Source: Chromatiales bacterium
GTDB taxonomy: Bacteria; Pseudomonadota; Gammaproteobacteria; Chromatiales; Chromatiaceae
Length of the DNA stretch: 64,000 nucleotides
Direction of reading: 5' to 3'
Assembly (NCBI GenBank): GCA_028280505.1
Contig: JANQLO010000053.1
Location: forward strand, 1-64,000
Under the pieces are notes generated by a model. The model was given only the letters and a program-made list of their open reading frames with translations. It searched no databases and was not told the DNA's origin. Below, piece after piece: positions 24,037 through 32,594 of the stretch. A program made the translations under genes and the position numbers. The first letter of the stretch is position 1. The number at the start of each line of letters is the position of its first letter.

Positions 24037-24915
24037 CTACCCGACGGGCAGCGCCGTTTTTCTGATTACCTTCCGGGCATCACGACCCTTGCTGATGCGG
24101 CCGTCCGTTTCGCGCCAGACGATCGCACCGGTCGGGCAGCGCTCGATCGCCACCTTGGATGCCAATGTGTTTTTGCTGTAATCGATCACCGCAAGGTTGT
24201 CGCTGATCGTGATGAGTCCTTCCGGCGAATCCACCGCGCAGCGCTCGCAGGCGGTGCAGATCACCTCGCATTCCGCCTCGGCCTGGTCACCGAACTCGCG
24301 GTTGCGGCAGGCCACCCAGAGGCGATGGCTTACCTCATGGAGTTCGAACAGGTCTTTCGGGCAGATCTCGACGCAGTTACCGCAGGCCGTGCATTTGTCT
24401 TCGTCGACCCGCGGCAGGCCGTTTCGGTCCAGCCGGATGGCACCGAAATCGCAGACCACTTCGCAGTCGCCCATGCCCAGACAACCCCACGCACAACCCT
24501 TGCCGCCGCCGGAGACCAGCGCCGCCGCGCGGCAGCTGTTCAGTCCGTCGTAAGAGGCGCGGATGTAGGCCACGTGGTCGCCCCCGGCACAGGCCAGGCG
24601 CGCGACGCGCTTCTCGTGCGCGCCCATTTCCACGCCGAGGAAATCCGCGATGACCTGATTGGTGTCCTTGGGATTGACGGTGCACAGGCCGGGATCGACC
24701 TCGCCGTTGACCAGCTTCTCGGCGAACGGCCGGCAACCCGGCGACCCGCAGGCACCGCAATTGGCCTTGGGCAGCAGATCCTCCACATCGTCGATGCGCG
24801 GATCTTCCTGCACGAACAACCAGCGATTGGCGACGACGAGGACGATGGCCAGGAACATGCCCAGCACTGACATGAATGTCACTGCCACGCCGACAAACTG
24901 TACGGAACTCAACAT
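24037..24915 (-). CDS. rnfB: RnfB: ferredoxin-interacting Fe-S subunit B
   Basis: This ~292-aa protein has an N-terminal membrane helix. The four-Cys module C53-C56-C61-C78 ('ANCGACGSPGCRPFAE') follows, and then several ferredoxin-type cluster motifs (GCAWGCLGMGDCEVVC, CTACGNCVEICP, CEVICTACERC). RnfB is the entry point for electrons from ferredoxin. I chose the ATG at 24,915, with GAGGA five bases upstream, over a TTG one codon earlier. It is longer than the shortest RnfB proteins because of an extra C-terminal cluster region. It opens the operon and precedes nifJ by 32 bases. Two hairpins lie in its probable leader. Confidence 0.92.
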   Translation of the reverse strand: MLSSVQFVGVAVTFMSVLGMFLAIVLVVANRWLFVQEDPRIDDVEDLLPKANCGACGSPGCRPFAEKLVNGEVDPGLCTVNPKDTNQVIADFLGVEMGAHEKRVARLACAGGDHVAYIRASYDGLNSCRAAALVSGGGKGCAWGCLGMGDCEVVCDFGAIRLDRNGLPRVDEDKCTACGNCVEICPKDLFELHEVSHRLWVACRNREFGDQAEAECEVICTACERCAVDSPEGLITISDNLAVIDYSKNTLASKVAIERCPTGAIVWRETDGRISKGRDARKVIRKTALPVG

Positions 24916-25539
24916 CAAGTCCTCGGCAAGACACGGCCAGGGCCGGGTCCGGTTTACAGTTGTACGGCTTGTGGCCGTGTTGCAGACCGATTCGGTAGGG
25001 GTCTACCGGTGGTCCGCTGACCGAAACGGTTTACACCGTTTTGGTCGTTTTCCTGAGGGACTGTGGGTGAGCCCCTGCGACTTCATGGATGAAATTCAGT
25101 CTATTAGCGCTTCATAATTTTGAAACCGGCGAGCCTTAAATAGTGACTATCGGTTTTTGCACGGTGCGGGCTATTCTTCAGAAATACCTCAAGCCCGAAA
25201 CAGTCGAAACTCTGTTTATTTTTTTCATTAAAAACAGTTATCTAGAGAAATCTATCAAATGAAAACGACAGCACCTGAATAACGCCGATAACTTGGATTT
25301 TTCGATTGTTGCAGTGCGCAATTCTGTTGACTGAAGTCAACCGCTATAAACTGGATCAACCCCTGCAAAACACCCTTTCGCATACGTCAATAATCGCGAA
25401 TGGTGCCGGTAACGATTCTCGATACATTTCCCACCGACTTTGGCGCCCCCGCTTGCCTTGTCGCGTACCCGAATCGACGGACTTCGGCCAACCGTCACCG
25501 AGCAAAAACGACATTGAATCGCCACCGGCGGGCACCACC
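24916..25539. other. Intergenic region between the HlyD adaptor gene and rnfB
   Basis: These 624 bases contain no credible gene on either strand. The section at 25,120-25,310 is AT-rich. It contains short repeats such as AAACAG/CTGTTT at about 25,199-25,218, which on the plus strand is followed by a T-run, though no plus-strand gene ends here. The section close to rnfB holds the two inverted repeats described separately. The region probably contains the end of the export-cassette transcript and the rnf promoter; I cannot assign a -10/-35 with confidence. Confidence 0.5.
24984..25044 (-). promoter_or_regulatory. Two adjacent inverted repeats in the rnfB upstream region
   Basis: An inverted repeat with 10-base arms (CCGAAACGGT and ACCGTTTTGG, one G-U pair in RNA) around TTAC occupies 25,021-25,044. 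A second, CGGTAG/CTACCG around GGGT, occupies 24,993-25,008 and is flanked by GACC/GGTC. They lie 70-130 bases before the rnfB start. Neither is followed by a T-run on the minus strand, so they look more like operators or a structured leader than a terminator. Confidence 0.45.
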
Positions 25540-26346
25540 TTATGCCGCAATCTCAGCCGAGCACTTGATGCCCGCCGGCAAACGGTAATCGGGATTTGCC
25601 AGCTTGAGCCGGACACCGAAGGTCGCGCTGGCCGCGTCGAACACCTTGTCGATGATCTCGACCTCGGCCTGGTATTCGCCTTCGAACGGCGCCTCCGGTA
25701 CGACCCGGATCATATCGCCCTGCACGATCGAACCATGCAGTTCCAGCGGCACGAACATCTCGACATTCAGGGGATCGATTTCGGCCAGAGTCACAATATG
25801 CGATTGTTCGTTGCGGTATTCACCGGGCGACATCAGCTTCTCGACCACGACGCCGTCGATCGGGCTCTCGATGATCCGTTGCTTCAAAACCTTTTCCGAA
25901 TAAACCAGCTCCAACTCGGCCAGCTTCTTCTGATGCAAGGCCTCGCTCAGCTGATGACGTGCGACACGAAGCTCGGTTCTGATCTCTTCGAGATCGGCAT
26001 CCGAGGTGTGTTTTTTGGTGTTCATTTTCTCGGCCCGCGCCAACTTGCTTTTCAGCAGTTCGATCTGTGCACGTGCCGACTGGATCGACGCGGTGTTGGC
26101 CGCACGTTCCCTGGCCAGGGTCACCGAACTCTCTTCGACATCCGATTCGAGTCGCGCGATCACCTGCCCCTTCTTAACCGCCTGTCCACGCTCGACACTG
26201 ATCTCGGCGATCACCCCTTCGACCGGCGTGCTCAACTTGATCAGCTGCTTGGGCTCGATGACACAACTGATCTCCTGGGCCAGCACCATACCGGGAAGCG
26301 CCGCCCATAGACCGAGCGGGCAGACCCAAAACCAGCGATAGCTCAT
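25540..26346 (-). CDS. Periplasmic adaptor (HlyD/RND membrane-fusion family)
   Basis: This ~268-aa protein has a signal peptide ending near 'GMVLA'. A lipoyl/barrel-sandwich half-motif follows ('VEGVIAEISVERGQAVKKGQVIARLES'), then a coiled-coil hairpin (about 75-150), the second lipoyl half ('IIESPIDGVVVEKLMSPGEY') and a beta-barrel. I prefer the ATG at 26,346 over a TTG at 26,361. Such adaptors bridge inner-membrane pumps to outer-membrane channels, but no pump or TolC-like channel gene is visible here. It is the last gene of the cassette, 30 bases after the SecA-like gene, and is the third HlyD-type protein in the set. Confidence 0.85.
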   Translation of the reverse strand: MSYRWFWVCPLGLWAALPGMVLAQEISCVIEPKQLIKLSTPVEGVIAEISVERGQAVKKGQVIARLESDVEESSVTLARERAANTASIQSARAQIELLKSKLARAEKMNTKKHTSDADLEEIRTELRVARHQLSEALHQKKLAELELVYSEKVLKQRIIESPIDGVVVEKLMSPGEYRNEQSHIVTLAEIDPLNVEMFVPLELHGSIVQGDMIRVVPEAPFEGEYQAEVEIIDKVFDAASATFGVRLKLANPDYRLPAGIKCSAEIAA

Positions 26347-26376
26347 GTTTCGTTCTCTCAAGATTTTTGCATGCCC

Positions 26377-28392
26377 TTATTCGGGCAAACCGGTGAATGA
26401 CAGCGACTTGTCCAGTTCCTTGTCCAGCTTGACCTGCATTCTGCGCGTCGTCAGATGTTCCTTCTCCGCCTTCTGCTGCGCCTTGAAGCGCAACATTTCG
26501 CCGAACTGCGACGGCAGCCGGCCCCGGGTCGAGCGTAACGCCGCCTTGTTCAGGGTTTGTGTATAGCGTGCGGCATAGCGCTGGAACAACTGATCGTCCA
26601 GCGACACGATGGATTCGCAACTCCCGGGATCGCCCTGACGACCGGCCCGGCCGAACAACTGCCGGTCGATACGCGACGATTCGTGAAACTCGGTCAGGAT
26701 CACATGCAAACCGCCGAGTTCCGGTACACCTTCGCCCAATGCGATGTCCGTTCCGCGACCGGCCATGTTGGTCGCGACGGTAACGCGTCCCTTCTCGCCC
26801 GCCATGGCGACGATCTCGGCCTCTTGACTGTCTTGGCGCGCATTGAGTACGTCGTGCTCTATCCGCGCATCGGTCAACAGGGCCGACAGCCGTTCGGAGG
26901 ACTCCACGCTGGTCACGCCCACCAGGACCGGCCGGCCGAGCCCGAGGGCCAACTCGCGAACCCGTTCGGCGACGCGTGTCCATTTCTGTTCCGCCGTCGA
27001 ATAGATCTCGACACCGAGGTTACGTCTCAGAATCGGTCGATTGGTCGGGACCAGCACGGTGCGCAGATCGAACACCGATTTCATCTCGCCGGCAATCTCG
27101 CGCACGGTACCCGACATGCCGGAAAGCCGGCGGTAGCGACGAAAGAAACGTTGATAAGTGATCCGGGCCAGGGTCTCGCGTCGTGCGGTGAGCTCGACCC
27201 CTTCCTTGGTCTCGATCATCTGATGCAGACCGCCTTCCCATGAGCGGTCCTCCATGATCCGGCCGGTGAACTCGTCGACGATCTGGACCTTGTCGTCCAT
27301 GACGATGTAATGGCTGTCTTTCTCGAACAGATGCAACGCCGACAAAGCCTGCTGGGCAAGCTCCTCGCGTGCCCGCCTGACGCGCCACAGACCGTCCTTG
27401 CCGCTCGATTGCCTTTCGAGTTCCTGTTTGCCGGCGTCGGTGAGCCGTATCTGGCGATCCTTGCGATTGACCTTGTAGTGCTTGTCTTCTTCGAAATCTT
27501 CGGCGATCGCCAGGGCCGTGCGAAACAGTTCGGCCTCGCCGGCACTGTCGTTGCTGGCCGAGATGATCAACGGCGTTCTGGCTTCGTCGATCAATACGCT
27601 ATCGGCTTCGTCGACGATGGCGAAATGCAGCCCGCGCAGAATCAACGGCGCACGGGCACGCGGATCATCGCCAAAATAGCCGCTGGCCGCGCGTCTTGCC
27701 GCGCTGCGGCTCCCATTGAGCGCGATCCGGTCCTTGAGGTAATCGAAGGCGAGTTCCTTGTTCGTGACATAGACGATATCGGCCGCATAGGCCTCACGTC
27801 TTTCCGCCGGCGACATGTCATGCTCGATGACCGAGGACGTCAAGCCGAACGAGGTGAACAAGGGCCTGAGTTTTTCCTCGTCGCGCTCGGCCAGATAATC
27901 GTTGACCGTCACCACATGTACCGGGATGCCGGCCAAGGCGGCCGTAATGGACGGCAACGCGGCCGTGATCGTCTTGCCCTCGCCGGTCGCCATCTCGGTG
28001 AGCGAACCGTGGAGCAATGCGTAGCCGCCCTGCAGCTGTACCGGGTGATGCCATAGACCGAGGCGACGTCGGGTGACCTCGCGGACGAGCGCGAAGGCCT
28101 CGGCGACCCGTTCATCACGAAAACCGTCCTTCAGCAGATTCGGACGCAACTGATTCGCGCGTTGCCGTACGCTGAAGTCGGACAGATGATCGAACTCGCT
28201 TTCCCATCGATCGACCGCGCACGCGAAACGCACCGCGCGGCGGCGCATGCCGGCGAGATAAGGTGTCGCCTTGCCGTACAGGTCGAGCAAGACGCGGTCG
28301 AACCAATTGGTCTTGGGATCGGCGCGCTCGGTATAGGGTGCGACCGCCAGATCGTCGTCCTGCGTCCAGAACTTGCGCTGTTGTTCACGCAT
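26377..28392 (-). CDS. SecA-like translocase ATPase (accessory, C-terminally short)
   Basis: This 671-aa protein is aligned by eye with the SecA motor: 'MATGEGKTITAALP' (GEGKT at 137-141), a preprotein-cross-linking region, VDEAD at 260-264 with 'LIDEARTPLIIS', 'GMSGTV', 'TNMAGRGTDIALG' and 'GRAGRQGDPG' near 581. All ATPase motifs look intact. Housekeeping SecA is ~900 aa; this one lacks the zinc-binding C-terminal linker and has a shortened helical scaffold. I chose the ATG at 28,392 because it overlaps the stop of the M50 fusion gene by 8 bases (ATGCGTGA). It probably drives or feeds export of a cassette product; the giant protein is the obvious candidate. Confidence 0.85.
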   Translation of the reverse strand: MREQQRKFWTQDDDLAVAPYTERADPKTNWFDRVLLDLYGKATPYLAGMRRRAVRFACAVDRWESEFDHLSDFSVRQRANQLRPNLLKDGFRDERVAEAFALVREVTRRRLGLWHHPVQLQGGYALLHGSLTEMATGEGKTITAALPSITAALAGIPVHVVTVNDYLAERDEEKLRPLFTSFGLTSSVIEHDMSPAERREAYAADIVYVTNKELAFDYLKDRIALNGSRSAARRAASGYFGDDPRARAPLILRGLHFAIVDEADSVLIDEARTPLIISASNDSAGEAELFRTALAIAEDFEEDKHYKVNRKDRQIRLTDAGKQELERQSSGKDGLWRVRRAREELAQQALSALHLFEKDSHYIVMDDKVQIVDEFTGRIMEDRSWEGGLHQMIETKEGVELTARRETLARITYQRFFRRYRRLSGMSGTVREIAGEMKSVFDLRTVLVPTNRPILRRNLGVEIYSTAEQKWTRVAERVRELALGLGRPVLVGVTSVESSERLSALLTDARIEHDVLNARQDSQEAEIVAMAGEKGRVTVATNMAGRGTDIALGEGVPELGGLHVILTEFHESSRIDRQLFGRAGRQGDPGSCESIVSLDDQLFQRYAARYTQTLNKAALRSTRGRLPSQFGEMLRFKAQQKAEKEHLTTRRMQVKLDKELDKSLSFTGLPE

Positions 28393-30535
28393 AGAAATGC
28401 GACAGGAACAACTGGCGAACACGCCGGTAGAGCTGAAAACCGAGCGGCTCCGGCAAATGCTCGAAACGGACGAAAACCCGGCTGCCGAACGGTGCCTGCT
28501 GCAGGCCGGTCGGCAAGACGGCATCGAATTGAAAAACCCTGTTGATCGCCGTTTTGCCTTCGGGGTCCATCGGATCGGTCGCGAATTCGCCGCCCCCGCT
28601 GTCTGCCAGGGCCAGGCTGGGTAACTCGTACTGGCCGGCAGGTACCTCGCGAACGATCTCGGTCATGCCCGTCCGACGTGTATCGGACGCCAGCATCAAT
28701 TCGACACCCCGCGTGTTTTCTCTGACGAGGTCGATGTTCTCCTGCGGGACGACCAGGCGCACCTGCCGCGAGTCGGACGGCAATACGTAACCGATCAACT
28801 CGCCCTTGCGGAAAAAGCGTCCGGCCAGATCATCGATCGATGCGATCGGCGAGAAGGTGCCGCCGAGCTGGCTGACGACCTTGAGGTTCTCCATGCGTTC
28901 GAGTTCACGCGCGAGACGCGCACGCTCTTCATCCAGTTTGACCCGTGAGATCTTGGTCTCCAATGGATTGTCGACCGATTGCTGACGCAGCTCTATCTCG
29001 AGTTCACGAACCTTCCATTTCAGTGAATCGACCCGCAACGTCACTTCGGGATCGCTGAGGCGAAACAGCTCCTGATCTGCAGCAACCTCGGCACCGGCGA
29101 CCACCGCGATCTCGTCCAAAAACCCGTCGGTCCCGGCCATGACCTGGGCCGAATCCGGCAACCAGACCACCCCCTCGGTGTCGGTGTGCAACGGCAACGG
29201 CACGGTCATCATGGCCAACAACAGGGCCGCAACGGTACCGAGGGTAATGCCGATCGCGCGCGATCGCTTCTGGCGCAGCGCAGGCGCGGTAAACACATGC
29301 TTGAGGCCTTTGTAGATCGGCATGCCCAAGGACATGACCAGGGCCCAGATCGCCAGTACGACACCGACGAAAAAGAACTGGGTCGCGACGAACAAGGCAA
29401 TGGTCACCATGATGAACATGCGGTAGATGAATGCCGCCGGCGAGTAGAACAAAAACAAGCGACGCTCGCCGCGCGTGGCGACGAAAGGCTTGTTCTTTTC
29501 GACACCGAAGACATGTTTGTCGACCAGATGACCGAGGTATTTGTTCGAGCGGGTCATCAGGTTCGGGACTTCGATGCTATCGGTGAAAACATAATAGCCA
29601 TCGAATTTGAGCAACGGATTACCGTTGACCAGTACGGTCGAGATGCCCGAGATCAGCATGACGTTATAGGCCACCGCACGGGCGATGCCCGGCTCCAGGT
29701 AGACCCAGAGATACATCGCCACGGCGGCGAGAAACAGCTCCATGATGATGCCGGCGGCACTGACATAGGCGCGATGCCATTTGTTCCGGAATCCGGCCGC
29801 CGCGGAGGCATCCACGTAGGGCACGGGAAAGAACACCAGAAACATGATGCCCATCTCGCGCACCTCGGCGCCGTAGGCCTTCGCGACATAGCCGTGCCAC
29901 AGCTCGTGCAGTGCCTTGACGAACGGATAGCACAGCGCGATCAACACCAGATTGTGTGTCGCCAGCACCCGGTCGGACAGATTCTCGGTCAATTCCGGCC
30001 AGTGCTGCGCGGCCAGGAATACCGCCGGCAGGACAATCGCCAGCCACAACAACATGCCGGGCCCGGAGATCAAAGGGCGCACCCAGGCGATCGTGCGATC
30101 GAGAAAGGCGTTGGGATCGATCAAAGGCACCCGGAAGGACATCGGGCTCATGGTGTTCTGCTTCAACAATGCCCGCGCCTGTTTTTTATAGCGCTCGAAC
30201 AACTCCGCCGTGTCCGGCGGCACGTCGCATTGAATCAGATCGGCGGCATCGAGCTGCGCCAACAGGCTGAGAATCTCATCCTGCGACGGTGCCTCTTCAT
30301 CCAATTCCTCGGCCACATCGGTCCAGATATCGTCGACCGTACTTTTCCCGTCGAGCCGGCCGACGAACAAATAACCGGCCGGGCTGAACCGATGCGCCTT
30401 ACCCGTCGCGAGATCGTTCAGAACATACCAGGCACTGCCACGGTAGCGATGGCGATACAGCCGCACATGACCACGCAGGCGCGGCTTGAGCTGTTTGACC
30501 CGATACCAGTTCTGGCTCAGAAAGGCCTCGGCCAT
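28385..30535 (-). CDS. PqqD-like/M50 site-2-protease-like/HlyD fusion protein
   Basis: This 716-aa protein has three parts. Residues ~10-100 look like a PqqD-type winged helix ('YVLNDLATGKAHRFSPAGYLFVGRLDGKSTVDDI'), the fold that binds leader peptides in RiPP systems. Residues ~150-440 are polytopic and contain the metallopeptidase motif HELWH at 210-214 plus 'NGNPLLKFDGYY' with D312, as in M50 site-2 proteases. Residues ~450-690 form an HlyD-like barrel-sandwich with a coiled coil. A GGGGAGGG site precedes the ATG. M50-HlyD fusions are known near peptide-export and RiPP genes. Here it may recognise, cut or escort the giant surface protein. It overlaps the SecA-like gene, showing joint translation. 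Confidence 0.8.
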   Translation of the reverse strand: MAEAFLSQNWYRVKQLKPRLRGHVRLYRHRYRGSAWYVLNDLATGKAHRFSPAGYLFVGRLDGKSTVDDIWTDVAEELDEEAPSQDEILSLLAQLDAADLIQCDVPPDTAELFERYKKQARALLKQNTMSPMSFRVPLIDPNAFLDRTIAWVRPLISGPGMLLWLAIVLPAVFLAAQHWPELTENLSDRVLATHNLVLIALCYPFVKALHELWHGYVAKAYGAEVREMGIMFLVFFPVPYVDASAAAGFRNKWHRAYVSAAGIIMELFLAAVAMYLWVYLEPGIARAVAYNVMLISGISTVLVNGNPLLKFDGYYVFTDSIEVPNLMTRSNKYLGHLVDKHVFGVEKNKPFVATRGERRLFLFYSPAAFIYRMFIMVTIALFVATQFFFVGVVLAIWALVMSLGMPIYKGLKHVFTAPALRQKRSRAIGITLGTVAALLLAMMTVPLPLHTDTEGVVWLPDSAQVMAGTDGFLDEIAVVAGAEVAADQELFRLSDPEVTLRVDSLKWKVRELEIELRQQSVDNPLETKISRVKLDEERARLARELERMENLKVVSQLGGTFSPIASIDDLAGRFFRKGELIGYVLPSDSRQVRLVVPQENIDLVRENTRGVELMLASDTRRTGMTEIVREVPAGQYELPSLALADSGGGEFATDPMDPEGKTAINRVFQFDAVLPTGLQQAPFGSRVFVRFEHLPEPLGFQLYRRVRQLFLSHFYA

Positions 30536-30573
30536 TCAAGCCCTCCCCGCGCACCGAACGCCGCGGTTGCTAC

Positions 30574-32487
30574 TCACGGCGACCACTTCCACCAGAACAC
30601 GCGCCACCAGTTGACGAAGGTGCGTGTCCAGATCCAAGCCAGCGAGCGCGAATCGACATCGACCTTGCCGACACCTTCCATACCGGGGCGCACCACGATC
30701 TCTCCGTCATCCAGCGCCGCCTCGACACGGAAGAAATTCAGGCCGTCCTCGGCCTCGGAAACCGCGGTGACATTCGTCACCGTCAACGGCAGCGCGCGAC
30801 CGGCCATGCCCGACAACAACAAACTACCGCGACTACCGGTATCGATATAGCGAATATCGCGCTCATCGACCTTCAGCACGACCCGGTAATGCTCGAGCGG
30901 CGCGATCTCGAACAGGGTTTCACCTTTTTGCACCGGCGAACCCAGCTTTTGACTCAGATCGCCGGCGATCACCAGGCCGCTGACCGGCGAACGAATCTCG
31001 GTGCGTTGCAGCTTCTGCCTCGCGAGGGCCAACTGTGCCTCGACCTGGCGTACCTGTGCATCCAGCAGCGCCGTTTCGGTGCGGTCCTTGGCGGCCAGCG
31101 CCTGGCGCTGCTGCTGGAGCAGACGTGCGCGTTCGCTTTCCCAGCGCAGGGCATCGATCCGCAGGTCCTTGTCGTCCAGCGTGGCCAATAAGGCACCCTG
31201 GTCGACGACATCGCCGGCGCGCACCGATGCCTGATCGATGAAGCCGTCGAACGGCGCCACGGCCACCCGCTGCGACGCGCCTTCGAGTACGGCGTCACCG
31301 GAGATCCGGAAGTCGGCGGGATAGACCACCACGAAGGCCAACAATGCGAGCAAGAAGATCGCCAGCAGTTTCAGTGCCGGATGGCGCGGCCCGAACAATT
31401 TGTGTGACCAGTGGCGGACACCGTCGGCGATGCGGCCGGAGAACCACCGCCGCTCGCGCCGCTTCAGATCCAGCACCGGTCCGATCAGGGCCGCGATGCT
31501 TTCACTGCGACGGACGTCTTCTTCGACGAAAGGTTTGTCGTCACGACGCTCCAGCACCAGAACGCCGACCGGTACCGACTTGTCGGTCAGCACCACGGAA
31601 ACCAAATGTTTGACCTTCCAGTTTTCGACATAGGCCTTGTGTGCCACCGTGATACGTCGCTCGGCGAAGGCCTGATGCGGATAAACGATGGTCGCGTTCT
31701 GATCGAGCGCCTCTTCCATGGCATTCTCGAGTTCGTCCACCAGGGTCGTTTTCTTGCGATACCAGGCCGAATGCGACATCGCGCGCAAACGCACGCGCGC
31801 GCCCTGCTTGCGGCCCTTGCTGACCAATCCGATCGCCACACGGTCGCAATCCAGCTTGACGGCGATCTCGTTGGCGACCGCCATGCTGGCCTGTTCGACG
31901 ACCTGATGCTCTTCGACCACCGCGAGCATATCGAGCGCGAGCGCCGACCGCTGCGTAATCAAGCGCTGGTCTTCGACCGATTGCTGCCACAGACGAGACT
32001 GCAACCAGCCGGCGTCCCATTGCAGTTGATCGAGGATCGACCTGAGCTGTTCTTCGGGACGATCGCCGACGTCGAGCACCAAGACCCCCTTGATCAGATT
32101 TTCCTGCTCCAGGGGACAGGCGAGATGCACCGTATTACTCCGCTGGCCATCCGTATCATCGGGACGGTGGATCACGGGCTCGCGCTGTTGCAAGGCGGCC
32201 TCGGCGGCTGCGCCGAGGCAAGACAGATCACGTTTGGGGTCGGGCCATATCGCGATCGGCGCCAGGTTGCCGTCACGCGGATCGATCAGCATCAAGACCC
32301 CGGCGGCGACGCGGTCGATGCGGGAGAACTGCTGCGACAGCCAAGTCGTATAGAAGGTCGGGGTATCCGGCAGATTCGCGAAGAACTGCCAGAACTTTTT
32401 CGCCGTCAGCGGCCGATGCTCGAGACCGACGGGTGTTGCCGGGTGCGGATTAGTCGGCATGGTTTCGCGCCCTGGATGTTTGCACAT
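30574..32487 (-). CDS. GAF-domain/HlyD fusion membrane protein
   Basis: This 637-aa protein has an N-terminal cytoplasmic half with one or two GAF-like domains ('VAAGVLMLIDPRDGNLAPIAIWP', 'DCDRVAIGLVSKGRKQGARVRLRAMSHSAW', 'VPVGVLVLERRDDKPFVEED'). One membrane helix follows near 372-390 (LLAIFLLALLAFVVVY), then an HlyD-type periplasmic adaptor ('GFIDQASVRAGDVVDQGALLATLDD', 'RSPVSGLVIAGDLSQKLGSPVQKGE'). The combination suggests that a cytoplasmic ligand or signal controls a periplasmic adaptor. An in-frame ATG at 32,460 is an alternative start. It is 38 bases upstream of the M50 fusion gene and has a candidate promoter of its own. Confidence 0.82.
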   Translation of the reverse strand: MCKHPGRETMPTNPHPATPVGLEHRPLTAKKFWQFFANLPDTPTFYTTWLSQQFSRIDRVAAGVLMLIDPRDGNLAPIAIWPDPKRDLSCLGAAAEAALQQREPVIHRPDDTDGQRSNTVHLACPLEQENLIKGVLVLDVGDRPEEQLRSILDQLQWDAGWLQSRLWQQSVEDQRLITQRSALALDMLAVVEEHQVVEQASMAVANEIAVKLDCDRVAIGLVSKGRKQGARVRLRAMSHSAWYRKKTTLVDELENAMEEALDQNATIVYPHQAFAERRITVAHKAYVENWKVKHLVSVVLTDKSVPVGVLVLERRDDKPFVEEDVRRSESIAALIGPVLDLKRRERRWFSGRIADGVRHWSHKLFGPRHPALKLLAIFLLALLAFVVVYPADFRISGDAVLEGASQRVAVAPFDGFIDQASVRAGDVVDQGALLATLDDKDLRIDALRWESERARLLQQQRQALAAKDRTETALLDAQVRQVEAQLALARQKLQRTEIRSPVSGLVIAGDLSQKLGSPVQKGETLFEIAPLEHYRVVLKVDERDIRYIDTGSRGSLLLSGMAGRALPLTVTNVTAVSEAEDGLNFFRVEAALDDGEIVVRPGMEGVGKVDVDSRSLAWIWTRTFVNWWRVFWWKWSP

Positions 32488-32515
32488 CGCCGGTTCTGTC
32501 GCCGACGAAGAGCAT

Positions 32516-32565
32516 TGTCAGAATGACACTCGGCAGGCCGAGCGAGCCGCCCGCCCACGATTATA
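32516..32565 (-). promoter_or_regulatory. Candidate promoter and operator before the GAF-HlyD gene
   Basis: On the minus strand a perfect TATAAT (32,560-32,565) lies about 75-100 bases before the start. No good -35 is seen. Downstream are a palindrome, TGTCA-GAA-TGACA (32,516-32,528), and a hairpin CTCGGC/GCCGAG (about 32,529-32,542). The pattern would fit an internal promoter with an operator in its early transcribed region. Confidence 0.35.
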
Positions 32566-32594
32566 TTTCACATAGAATAGCGCGTCCGTCGCCG

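Noticed and set aside
25198-25245. AAACAG/CTGTTT repeat with a T-run as an intrinsic terminator
   Set aside because: The T-run follows on the plus strand, where no gene ends. On the minus strand, the direction of the export cassette, it lacks a T-run.
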